Assembly (NCBI GenBank): GCA_002298665.1
Contig: DBKW01000061.1
Coordinates: 1,856 to 14,751, forward strand
Direction: 5' to 3'
DNA from: Verrucomicrobia bacterium UBA740
Lineage (GTDB): Bacteria > Verrucomicrobiota > Kiritimatiellia > RFP12 > UBA1067
DNA: 12,896 bases
The notes beneath the pieces are model-generated. The model saw nothing but the letters and a program-made list of their open reading frames with translations, was not told the origin of the DNA and searched no databases. Each line of letters starts with the position of its first letter. Positions within the stretch are counted from its first letter, which is position 1. The translations under genes and the position numbers were made by a program. Below, in pieces: positions 6,420 through 12,896 of this stretch.

Positions 6420-8503
6420 GTGTTCTCCTTTTCTTCAACGTCCACACGCGCAAAAAAGAGCTCCTTCAGCTTGGGCAGGCGCCTTTCCTGCCGCGCGAGC
6501 GCCCACAGCAGGAAGCCGCGCTTCCTGTCGAAGCCGTAGTGGCTCGGGATGTCCGGCCTGAACGCCTCGAATTCGTCCCGGTGCATGGACAGGCACCACG
6601 CCATGGCGCGCGTGCGGTGCTCGAAGCCGTCGAAGAACCGCTGGGCGAGTTCCGCCATGGGGACGGCGTGCTTCTTCTGGAAGTTCTTCAGGGCGTGGGC
6701 GAAATGCGCGATGTAGAAGCTCGCCAGGCGCTGCAGGTTCTCCTCCGTGAACGACAGGTCGGGCCAGGCCATGCTGCCGCGGATGGAGCACGTCGCCACT
6801 TGCTTGGGCAGGATGCGCCCGGCGGCGATGTCGTAGCCGAACTCGTAAATCTCCTTGCCGACGTCGTACAGCGGCGAAGGCCCGCCGGACGCGTTCGCGT
6901 CGTACTTCTTCATCGCCATGTTCTGCGCCGCCGCGTCCCCCATGAGCGCGGCCAGCGCCAGGACGACCTCCTTTTCCTCCACGGACGCGTCGTCCGCCGA
7001 GCGGAAGTAGTTCTCGGGTATGCCCGCGAGCGTCTCGCCCGGGCAGCGCGTGCGGATGTAGTAGTCGACCTCGCGCGTGCCGGACGAGAACCGCCGGCGC
7101 AGCATCTTGTAGAACGCGGCCAGCGACATGCCCAGCGCCCGGAAAAGCCCGATGCGCGCGAGCATGAAGCTCGAATAGCCCCGGGCGCTGTGCGCCAGGC
7201 TCTTGACGATCAGCCCTTTCTCGAGCGGACAGCGGTCCGACTTGAAGACGATTTCGCGCGTGCGCCCTTTCCCGACGGATACGCGCGTATCCTCGCGGAT
7301 TTCGTAGATGTTCGCGTATTCGATCGACTCGTCCTTGGACATGAGCCCGCGCAAATTGGCGAAGATGATCTCGCTGCGCGCGTCGCAGCCGGGCTGGAAA
7401 TAGGGCCGTCCCGCCTCGAACGTCGCCCCGGGAAGCGCCGTGCGCCGGTCGTCGAACGCCGCGGTCATGCCTTGGTTGGCCACGAGATACACCTCGCCCG
7501 TGATGCACATGTAGAGCGCGTCGGCGAAAACCGGGCTGTCCTCGTCGGCGTATTCGCGCTTCGCCAATCGCGTCTCGAACTGCGTCGCCAGCGCGTCCGC
7601 CTCCGCCGCGATCGCGTCCGGCGCGATGCGTCCCAGCTCGATAGACTCCATCAGGCGTTCCATCTGCGGGATGATCGTCGTCTGCGCCTCGCCGCGGCGG
7701 ATGCCGAAAAGCTCGATCTCGTGGTGGCCCTGGTACTTCAGCAGGCGCGTGTAGGAGCAGCGGTTCCCCTCGTAGACGCTGACCATCTCCTTGAGTTCGC
7801 GTATGAACTCCGGCAAATCCGTGCGTGCGCGCGCCGCGAACTTCTTGAACTCCCCAAAGGACAGGAAATGGACGCCGCGCGCCGAGTGGTAGTAGGTCAG
7901 TTGCGTCGAAATGCGCTTGCAGGAGGCGGCGAGCGCCGTGCGGATCTCGTTGGCACCCCAGGCGAGCGCCTTCACGCGCCACTCCTGGCCGATATGGTGA
8001 TAGTGCTCGATGGCCGCCTCCGTGCGGTCCGTCAGCACGACGTCGGCCAGGGTGAGGCCCGCCGGGCCCAGGAGCCAGGCGTCCGCGGCGAAAAGCGCCT
8101 TGGCCGGCACGTCGCGCTGCGCGACCTCCAATCGCCCTTCCACGACGTTCGCGCAGAGGATGCACTGCGACAGGACCTCGCTTCGCCGCGCGGGCGGCAC
8201 ATGCGAAAGCCCCCAGAAGCGTCCGTCCAGGAGCGGGAAGGCGGCCACGGCGTGGTTCCCCGTCGTCATCGTCAGCACATACCCGTCCGCGCCGCGCGCC
8301 AGGGCGTTTTTCGGCACGATCAGCACGCTGGGGCGGTCTTTCAGATGGCGGCTGACGGCGTGTTCGAAGATGTAGGTGTCCTCGCCGCTGTCCCACGCCT
8401 CGAAGATGCGCGTGCGCCCCATGGTCGCCGTCGTCACCCGCGCCGGGCGTTTGGAGCCCTGTCGCGGCACGCGGGAGAGGAGCATACGGATGGCGTCCGC
8501 CAT
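6416..8503 (-). CDS. Large protein of unknown function, coupled to kdsB
   Basis: A 695-aa protein I do not recognise. An upstream in-frame ATG at 8557 exists, but it would overlap the preceding gene by 47 nt. I prefer the ATG at 8501-8503 (MADAIRMLLSRV), 7 nt after that gene's stop and preceded by GAGGA (8516-8520). There is no signal peptide or obvious membrane segment, so it is probably cytoplasmic. From this start, notable segments are TIIPQMERLMESIELGR (about 276-292), FKSDRCPLEKGLIVKSLAHS (420-439), RGYSSFMLARIGLFRALGM (441-459), GGPSPLYDVGKEIYEFGYD (540-558) and ATCSIRGSMAWPDLSF (570-585). These look like conserved catalytic or binding stretches, but I cannot assign them. Its placement between a MurNAc-type kinase/uridylyltransferase fusion and KdsB suggests envelope sugar metabolism; that is inference only. 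Frame choice is supported by varied composition and both neighbouring junctions. Confidence 0.85.
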   Translation of the reverse strand: MADAIRMLLSRVPRQGSKRPARVTTATMGRTRIFEAWDSGEDTYIFEHAVSRHLKDRPSVLIVPKNALARGADGYVLTMTTGNHAVAAFPLLDGRFWGLSHVPPARRSEVLSQCILCANVVEGRLEVAQRDVPAKALFAADAWLLGPAGLTLADVVLTDRTEAAIEHYHHIGQEWRVKALAWGANEIRTALAASCKRISTQLTYYHSARGVHFLSFGEFKKFAARARTDLPEFIRELKEMVSVYEGNRCSYTRLLKYQGHHEIELFGIRRGEAQTTIIPQMERLMESIELGRIAPDAIAAEADALATQFETRLAKREYADEDSPVFADALYMCITGEVYLVANQGMTAAFDDRRTALPGATFEAGRPYFQPGCDARSEIIFANLRGLMSKDESIEYANIYEIREDTRVSVGKGRTREIVFKSDRCPLEKGLIVKSLAHSARGYSSFMLARIGLFRALGMSLAAFYKMLRRRFSSGTREVDYYIRTRCPGETLAGIPENYFRSADDASVEEKEVVLALAALMGDAAAQNMAMKKYDANASGGPSPLYDVGKEIYEFGYDIAAGRILPKQVATCSIRGSMAWPDLSFTEENLQRLASFYIAHFAHALKNFQKKHAVPMAELAQRFFDGFEHRTRAMAWCLSMHRDEFEAFRPDIPSHYGFDRKRGFLLWALARQERRLPKLKELFFARVDVEEKENT

Positions 8504-8510
8504 GGTTCGG

Positions 8511-10175
8511 TCAGTCCTCGGGGGTGGAATGCGGTGCGTGCGCATGCGCGTGGGCATGCTTCATCTCGCGGGCGATGAGGTCTTCCGCCAAGGCGCCGAG
8601 GGCGTCCAGCCCCGCCTCGTCGGCGACGGCGAGGAGGTTCTCGAGCGCGGGCAGGACGTAGCGCAGGAAGTCCGTCTGGCCCACGCTCGCCAGGCGCCCG
8701 AAAGCCCCCAGCGCCTGCACGAGCCGTTCGGCGGCGGCGAAAGGCAGGGCCTTCACGGTCTCGGGACGCCCCGATTCCTTCGCGAAAAGCGCCGCGAGCG
8801 CCTGCCGGTCCTTTTCCGTCAGCTTCGCGTAGGGGTCGTACAGCAGCGAGGCCAGATCGTAGACGGCCGGCCCCAGCCGCATGCCCTGGAAGTCGATGAA
8901 GCGCATGTCGCCGTTCTTCCACAGGATGTTGGACGACTGGAAATCGCGGTGGACGAGCGCGCGCGGTTCGTTCTCGAGGACCTCGGCCATCTTCGCGAAA
9001 TCCTTCTCGACCGCCGCGGGGCACGCCATCGCGTACCGCCGCCCCAGCAAATACGCCTTGAAAAGGTCCTGCTCCTGCCGCCAGAGTTCCGGACCGAAAG
9101 CCGGCTCGAGCTCGGGGAGGTCCGTGGCGGCGCCCAGCCGTCCGAACGCCGCGAGCGCCTCGACGACCGGCTTGTAGGCGGCCAGCGTGCCCACCCGCCG
9201 CGCCTGTTCGGCCAAATCCGTCGACCCGGCGTTCTCCAGGACGAGCATGTTGAGGTCCGGACGGTCCAGCAGCACGGCGGGAACCGGCATGCCCTTGGCC
9301 TCCAGCCACCGGGCGACCGTCGCGTACTTCGCGTTCTCCCGCCGCGTCCCGGCGTCGTACAGCACGATGATCGCGTCCCCCGCCTTGAAGAAGCACCGGT
9401 CGCTCCCCCGCGCGCCCAGGAAGCGGATGGGCTCGGGCAGGTTGAGCGCCTTGAGTGCCGCGGCGATTTGCGGCAGCGCGGCGAAATTGTTCGCCTCGCC
9501 CTGCGTGTTGACCTCCAGATAGCGCGGAATCGTCCCCGCGTCCGACCAAAGCAGGTCCTTGGGCTCGACCGCGATCACGAAATGTCCGTCCATCGTGGCG
9601 CGTTCGTAGGCCGCGACGATCGTCGAGAAGCCGCTCGGCTCGACATAGTCCAGGATGGACGCCTTCAGGAGCGCGATTCCGCAGTAGGTGCGCGTGCCGT
9701 CGTACCCCGCGTCCGGACTCTCCCAGCAGGTGACGATGTGCCGCGTGGGCTCGACCTCGATCGTCCGCGGCCCTTCCTTCGTCACGACCGCCAGCCCCAC
9801 GACGTCCGGCCGCGCGAATTCCGTACCGTCCGCGAACCCGTCGAACCCGGCGAAGACGATGTCGCCGTTGACGAGGTAGAAGTCGTCCGCGCCGATCCAG
9901 TCCCGCAGCGGATTCAGCGCCCCGCCCGTGCCCAGGATCTCCGGCTCGTAGCTCGCGCGGCACCCGTTCGCCGCGCACCACGCCTCGATCTGTTCGTGCA
10001 GGTAGTGGCAGTTGACCGCGATTTCCTCCACGCCCCAGTCGCGCAGTTGCCGCACGACGTGCGCCAGCATGCTTTCCCCCCAGACGGGCAGGAGCGGTTT
10101 GGGCGTCGCGCACGTGAAGGGACGCAAGCGCGTCCCGAGACCCGCGGCGAGAACGACGGCTTTCTTGACGACCAT
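8511..10175 (-). CDS. Fused nucleotidyltransferase (MurU-like) and sugar kinase (AmgK/APH-like)
   Basis: A 554-aa two-domain cytoplasmic enzyme. Residues 1-235 form a sugar-1-phosphate nucleotidyltransferase: VLAAGLGTRLRPF (8-20) with PKPLLPV (25-31), LGTGGAL (81-87), the metal-binding LVNGDI (101-106) and SDAGT (211-215). Residues about 245-540 form an aminoglycoside-phosphotransferase-type kinase: LVHRDFQSSN (407-416) with the catalytic Asp411, and FIDFQGMRLGPAVYDLASLL (426-445) with the metal-binding Asp428. In Pseudomonas, AmgK phosphorylates MurNAc or GlcNAc at the anomeric carbon and MurU converts MurNAc-1-P to UDP-MurNAc, a salvage route that bypasses fosfomycin-sensitive MurA. Here the second step precedes the first in one chain. 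The C-terminus is His-rich (HAHAHAHAPHS). GGAAGG (10182-10187) is 6 nt before the ATG. Domain calls are firm; substrate is inferred, and another sugar is possible. Confidence 0.92.
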   Translation of the reverse strand: MVVKKAVVLAAGLGTRLRPFTCATPKPLLPVWGESMLAHVVRQLRDWGVEEIAVNCHYLHEQIEAWCAANGCRASYEPEILGTGGALNPLRDWIGADDFYLVNGDIVFAGFDGFADGTEFARPDVVGLAVVTKEGPRTIEVEPTRHIVTCWESPDAGYDGTRTYCGIALLKASILDYVEPSGFSTIVAAYERATMDGHFVIAVEPKDLLWSDAGTIPRYLEVNTQGEANNFAALPQIAAALKALNLPEPIRFLGARGSDRCFFKAGDAIIVLYDAGTRRENAKYATVARWLEAKGMPVPAVLLDRPDLNMLVLENAGSTDLAEQARRVGTLAAYKPVVEALAAFGRLGAATDLPELEPAFGPELWRQEQDLFKAYLLGRRYAMACPAAVEKDFAKMAEVLENEPRALVHRDFQSSNILWKNGDMRFIDFQGMRLGPAVYDLASLLYDPYAKLTEKDRQALAALFAKESGRPETVKALPFAAAERLVQALGAFGRLASVGQTDFLRYVLPALENLLAVADEAGLDALGALAEDLIAREMKHAHAHAHAPHSTPED

Positions 10176-10191
10176 GGGGCACCTTCCTTTC

Positions 10192-11001
10192 TTAGCGATA
10201 GACCGGGCGCGTGCGCGGCATGTGCACCTTGGGCTCTTCCAGATGGAGCGCGTACCACGCGTCCCCCAGGCCCGAATTCGAGAAATGCGCCACGCGGTTG
10301 TTCATCAGGCATTCGTGGTTGCGCTTGAGCGTCGCGTCGTCGCTGTTCTTGAGCGCCGCGATCAGCGCGCGGAACGCCGCGTCGATTTCGCCGCGCTGCA
10401 CGAGGATCCAGCTGTAGCAGCCGGCCAGCAGCGTGTTCTGGTTGTATTTCAGCCGGCGCACCTGCTTGTTGTAGAACTTCGTGATTTCCGCCAGCGGCGC
10501 GTTCGTCATCTGCATGCGCGCGAGCTTCATCGCCGCCGTGGTCGGCTCGACGATGAGCGCCTTGGGGAAGAGCGCGTCCACCTCCTTGAAGTCCTTGATC
10601 ATCCAGCACAGCTGCAGGCGCGCCGTGGCGATCTGCCGCCCCATGAGCGGAACCCACGGGCGGAACCGGTCCAGCGCATGCGTCCGGGCGAGCGCCGCCT
10701 TGACGAAGACGCGCGTGTCGTCGGCGATTTCCTGCTGCGCCTGCTTGAGGCTCCCCGGCGGACGCATCTGCCAGCGCTGGATCTTCTGCTGCAGGGCCTT
10801 CTGGCCTTCCGTCAGCGCGTCCTGGACCTGCCCCATCGCCGCCATGACGCGCTTCTTGAGGACGCGCCCGACGGCGAACTGGAAGAGCCCGAAGGCGAGA
10901 AACCCGAAGAACGCGCACCACCCGATTCCCGCGTCCGCGGCGTAGCGCACGCCCCCGCCGACCAACGCGCCCAGTACAAGACCAATCGCAAATGTAAGCA
11001 T
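10192..11001 (-). CDS. Two-TM membrane protein with helical-repeat-like soluble domain, unknown function
   Basis: A 269-aa protein without a family I can name. AAGGAG (11008-11013) is 6 nt before the ATG, a strong start. Two hydrophobic helices are evident, MLTFAIGLVLGALVGG (1-16) and WCAFFGFLAFGLFQFAVG (28-45), followed by basic residues (RVLKKR), which suggests that the soluble part is cytoplasmic. Residues 55-95 are Gln/Lys-rich and likely coiled coil. The remainder is helical with repeated segments of about 35 residues (RLQLCWMIKDFKEVDALFPK, TLLAGCYSWILVQRGEIDAA, FRALIAALKNSDDATLKRNH) that look TPR-like. It sits 28 nt after the AICAR transformylase stop and 16 nt before the fusion gene, so it is co-transcribed. 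It may be a scaffold or membrane tether, but this is a guess. Confidence 0.85.
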   Translation of the reverse strand: MLTFAIGLVLGALVGGGVRYAADAGIGWCAFFGFLAFGLFQFAVGRVLKKRVMAAMGQVQDALTEGQKALQQKIQRWQMRPPGSLKQAQQEIADDTRVFVKAALARTHALDRFRPWVPLMGRQIATARLQLCWMIKDFKEVDALFPKALIVEPTTAAMKLARMQMTNAPLAEITKFYNKQVRRLKYNQNTLLAGCYSWILVQRGEIDAAFRALIAALKNSDDATLKRNHECLMNNRVAHFSNSGLGDAWYALHLEEPKVHMPRTRPVYR

Positions 11002-11029
11002 TTCCTTCTCCTTTCCTTGGTCCCCGCCC

Positions 11030-12349
11030 TCAGTGGCGGAAGGACCGCTGTCCCGTGAAGACCATCGCGACGTTCGCCGCGTTGCAGCAGTCGATCACGT
11101 CCCAGTCGCGCAGCGCCCCGCCCGGCTGCACGATGGACGTAATCCCCTCGCGGATGCCGACTTCCGCCCCGTCGCGGAACGGGAAGAACGCGTCCGACAC
11201 CATCGCGCACCCGGGCAGGCCGCCCTTTTCCGCGCGCGTGCGTTCCATGATCTCCGCCTGTTTCTTCGCGCCGTCCTCCTCGCCGAAGACGAGCCGCAGA
11301 TCGTTGAACGGCTTGCCGTACGCCTCCCAGGCGATCCAGTCCGCATGCTTCGTGTACGCCTTGTCGCGCGCGATTTCCGCCACGCCCACGCGGTCCTGTT
11401 CGCCCGTGCCGATCCCGACGGTCGCCCCGTCCTTCACGTAGAGGACCGAGTTGGACGTCACGCCCGCCTCGACGAGCCAGCCGAAAACGAGATCCTCGTA
11501 TTCCTGAACCGTCGGCAGGCGCTGGATCTGGTAGTCCTTGTAGGTGACCGCCCCCGTCGCCGGATCCGTCATCTTGCGGTGGCAGTAGGCGGGCATGAAG
11601 TCGCCGGGCTTGCGCGCGTTCGCGCAGAACGACGTCTGCACCACGATCCCCCCGTCGATGAGGCTCTTGAAGTCGACCACGTGCCGCGCCACGAAATCCG
11701 TCAGCCGCGCCATGTTGCGGATGCGGAAGACGCGCAGGTTCTTCTTCGTCGCGAAAACGTCCAGAACCCCCGGCGCGAAGTCCGGCGCCACGACGACCTC
11801 CGCGTAGTTCTGCACGATCAGCCGCGCCGTCTCCAGGTCGCAGTCCCGGTTCAGCGCGATCGCCCCGCCGAACGCCGCCAGCCGGTCCGCCTTGTTCGCG
11901 CGGTAGTACGCCTCCGCGAGCGTCGTCCCCGTCGCCACCCCGCACGGATTGTTGTGCTTGACGATGACGCAGGTGGGCTTCTCCATCAGATAGCGCAGGA
12001 TGTTGAGCGCGTTGTCCGTGTCCGTCACGTTCGTCTTGCCCGGATGCTTCCCGCTCTGCAGAAGCTCGGGGACGGACGCCAGATACCGCCCCGGCTGCAG
12101 CATCTGCACGTCGCCCAGGACCAGGTTCCCGTCCGTCAGGCGGTAGAGCGCCGCCTCCTGGCCGGGATTCTCCCCGTAGCGCAGCCCCTTCTCCTGGCCG
12201 CCGATGTTCCAGGTCACTTTCTCGTAGTGCAGCGTCTGGCGCGTGTCGCCGTCGATGAACGAAATCTCCATGCGCGGCGCGAAATGATCCGCTTCGATGA
12301 CCCGGTAGGCTTCCTTCAGGTCCTTCGGTGATGATACAATTCTTTCCAT
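11030..12349 (-). CDS. purH: Stand-alone AICAR transformylase (PurH C-terminal domain only)
   Basis: Transfers a formyl group from 10-formyl-THF to AICAR, the penultimate step of purine synthesis. The 439 aa correspond to the transformylase part of PurH; the N-terminal IMP cyclohydrolase (MGS-like) domain of the usual ~530-aa bifunctional enzyme is absent, with only about 55 residues before the first motif. Seen: GLRYGENPGQ (55-64), KHNNPCG (131-137) with the catalytic Lys-His pair, AFGGAIALNR (159-168), TSNSVLYVKDGATVGIGTG, SDAFFPFRDG, SIVQPGGALRDWDVID and the C-terminal VFTGQRSFRH. In most PurH proteins the first motif reads ENPHQ; here Gly63 replaces His. First gene of the operon. The start is nearly at the predicted transcription start, and AGGA (12353-12356) is only 3 nt away. 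Cyclohydrolase must be encoded elsewhere. Gene symbol applies to one half of PurH only. Confidence 0.95.
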   Translation of the reverse strand: MERIVSSPKDLKEAYRVIEADHFAPRMEISFIDGDTRQTLHYEKVTWNIGGQEKGLRYGENPGQEAALYRLTDGNLVLGDVQMLQPGRYLASVPELLQSGKHPGKTNVTDTDNALNILRYLMEKPTCVIVKHNNPCGVATGTTLAEAYYRANKADRLAAFGGAIALNRDCDLETARLIVQNYAEVVVAPDFAPGVLDVFATKKNLRVFRIRNMARLTDFVARHVVDFKSLIDGGIVVQTSFCANARKPGDFMPAYCHRKMTDPATGAVTYKDYQIQRLPTVQEYEDLVFGWLVEAGVTSNSVLYVKDGATVGIGTGEQDRVGVAEIARDKAYTKHADWIAWEAYGKPFNDLRLVFGEEDGAKKQAEIMERTRAEKGGLPGCAMVSDAFFPFRDGAEVGIREGITSIVQPGGALRDWDVIDCCNAANVAMVFTGQRSFRH

Positions 12350-12358
12350 ACTTCCTAT

Positions 12359-12367
12359 AGTATACCA
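12359..12367 (-). promoter_or_regulatory. Extended -10 promoter directly in front of the AICAR transformylase gene
   Basis: On the minus strand TGG precedes TATACT (12359-12364), giving the extended -10 form TGnTATAnT with one mismatch in the hexamer. No good -35 is visible at 16-18 bp. Only 9 nt separate the -10 box from the ATG, so a transcript starting at the normal distance would have a leader of roughly 0-3 nt. This predicts a leaderless or nearly leaderless mRNA from this promoter. Confidence 0.5.
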
Positions 12368-12733
12368 TAATTTGGGCTTCTAGGGGTAATAAATTACGCA
12401 GGCAGGCCGCGCGGACAGGAAACCCCGCCCCTTCCCGCACAGACGCGCACCTCGTCTCGCCGGGACGGTGCCGCCCTCCCGCCGGACTTTCCGCTTTCCC
12501 CCGCGGCATTTTCCGCGGCGTTTCGCACCCAGTTTTTCATTTTAATTTTTCAGAATCCATTTTTCGCCCGAAACGAAAAAATATTTTAGGCTGTTTTTCG
12601 CCCTGTTCCGCACCTTCTCCACGTCACGTCCGCGGCCGCCCGCGCCGGCGCACCGGCGCGCACAACGCGCGTCATGCGCGTCACGCGCTACTATAATACT
12701 GTGCACCATACAGGCGATTAGACCCCCGCCGGA

Positions 12734-12756
12734 CCGCTTTTGGAGCCGAAAAGCGG
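12734..12756 (+). terminator. Hairpin, possible weak plus-strand terminator
   Basis: Arms CCGCTTTT (12734-12741) and AAAAGCGG (12749-12756) form an 8-bp stem with a 7-nt loop, followed on the plus strand by ATTTT. On the minus strand there is no T run. No plus-strand gene precedes it, so it could end an unseen small transcript, act as a leader hairpin of the possible gene at 12865, or be an operator palindrome. Confidence 0.3.
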
Positions 12757-12790
12757 ATTTTGAGCCGAACAAAAGAGAAAAAGAAAGGAA

Positions 12791-12859
12791 ATAAAGAGAA
12801 ACCTTCCCCCCTGCACCCCCTATAAAGAGAAACAAAGGAAAGAAATATAAACAAAGGAA
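12791..12859 (+). repeat. Short direct repeats in purine-rich stretch
   Basis: ATAAAGAGAAAC occurs at 12791-12802 and 12822-12833 (31-bp period), and AACAAAGGAA at 12831-12840 and 12850-12859 (19-bp period). The second AACAAAGGAA carries the Shine-Dalgarno-like sequence of the possible gene at 12865. The strong A/G bias contrasts with the rest of the window. Confidence 0.4.
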
Positions 12860-12864
12860 CTGTA

Positions 12865-12896
12865 ATGATTACCACCCCCCCACCACACCCCCTGCG
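12865..12896 (+). CDS. Possible start of a divergent plus-strand gene, truncated by window edge
   Basis: An ATG at 12865-12867 is preceded by AAAGGA (12853-12858) with a 6-nt spacer, an excellent ribosome-binding geometry. Only ten codons are visible (MITTPPPHPL), and their Pro-rich content is not informative. The frame stays open to the window end. If real, it would be divergent from the AICAR transformylase operon. It may equally be chance in a purine-rich stretch. Confidence 0.2.
   Translation, partial: MITTPPPHPL

Larger units (their letters stand above)
12368..12864. other. Intergenic region, no supported gene
   Basis: About 500 bp without a coding region I can support. Contents in order: a G+C-rich part (12400-12520) holding ctCGCCGGGAC (12456-12466) and CCCGCCGGAC (12478-12487), related to the fourth, degenerate element upstream of the efflux operon; an inverted CCGCGG pair (12501-12506, 12513-12518); an A+T-rich patch (12532-12600) with TTTTTCGCCC twice (12560-12569, 12594-12603); a CG-rich run (12630-12690); a hairpin (12734-12756); and a purine-rich stretch (12768-12860) with short direct repeats. 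Small open frames here lack ribosome-binding sites or protein-like composition. It is probably the regulatory region between divergent genes. Confidence 0.6.

Noticed and set aside
6410..8578. 722-codon open frame on the plus strand opposite the unknown 695-aa gene
   Set aside because: Its Arg/His/Val-rich composition is typical of antisense frames in G+C-rich genes, with no motifs and no SD. The minus-strand frame has proper junctions with both neighbours.
8376..10328. 650-codon plus-strand open frame opposite the nucleotidyltransferase-kinase gene
   Set aside because: The opposite strand encodes clear catalytic motifs; this frame is an Arg-rich shadow.
10812..12509. 565-codon minus-strand open frame overlapping the AICAR transformylase
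   Set aside because: It is out of frame with a well-identified enzyme and has biased composition.
12394..12540. 48-aa minus-strand frame beginning MKNWVRNAAENAAGESG
   Set aside because: There is no Shine-Dalgarno, and composition turns low-complexity Gly/Arg. It could be a leader peptide but nothing supports it.
12350..12540. ZTP-type or other purine riboswitch upstream of the AICAR transformylase gene
   Set aside because: I looked for the conserved ZTP motif segments and did not find them, and the promoter found leaves essentially no leader RNA.
12542..12835. 97-codon minus-strand frame in the right-hand intergenic region
   Set aside because: It has no ribosome-binding site, its composition shifts from hydrophobic to Arg/Ala-rich with base composition, and it covers the hairpin and repeats.

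Overview
This is a G+C-rich bacterial chromosomal segment, and every gene I can support lies on the minus strand. The organism is Gram-negative: the window encodes CMP-KDO synthetase, a tripartite RND efflux pump with its outer-membrane factor, a DUF3034-type outer-membrane barrel and several lipoproteins. The fused MurU/AmgK-like enzyme and the overall gene style would fit a PVC-group bacterium (Kiritimatiellota, Lentisphaerota or Verrucomicrobiota). That placement is an inference from gene content and not a demonstrated taxonomy.

Reading in the direction of transcription (right to left), 12350-12896 is a roughly 500-bp intergenic stretch. It carries an extended -10 promoter almost touching the first gene, and possibly the start of a divergent plus-strand gene at the very edge. 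Then comes a tight six-gene operon. It encodes a stand-alone AICAR transformylase (PurH C-terminal half only, 11030-12349), a two-TM protein of unknown function (10192-11001), a nucleotidyltransferase-kinase fusion resembling MurU+AmgK of peptidoglycan recycling (8511-10175), a 695-aa protein I do not recognise (6416-8503), KdsB (5673-6419), and a small lipoprotein with an ExbD/TolR-like domain (5263-5676). The last three are joined by 4-base ATGA overlaps, and the operon ends in a clear rho-independent terminator (5202-5239).

Next is a monocistronic outer-membrane beta-barrel gene of the DUF3034 family (4169-5035) with its own terminator (4110-4139). Between that terminator and the next promoter is an array of four 15-bp elements repeated at exactly 22-bp spacing (4029-4109). 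This is followed by a good sigma70-type promoter and an 11-bp-period direct repeat. The array leads into the efflux operon: outer-membrane factor (2546-3946), periplasmic adaptor (1434-2549) and RND permease (starts 1447, runs off the left edge). These three are also joined by overlaps. The permease lacks the paired aspartates that normally carry protons in TM4.

Functionally the window is about the cell envelope. One operon combines amino-sugar and KDO activation with uncharacterised partners, and the other is an export pump. The most interesting items are the 22-bp-period array upstream of the pump, the permease with Ala-Asn in place of Asp-Asp, the uridylyltransferase-kinase fusion, and the unrecognised 695-aa protein coupled to kdsB.
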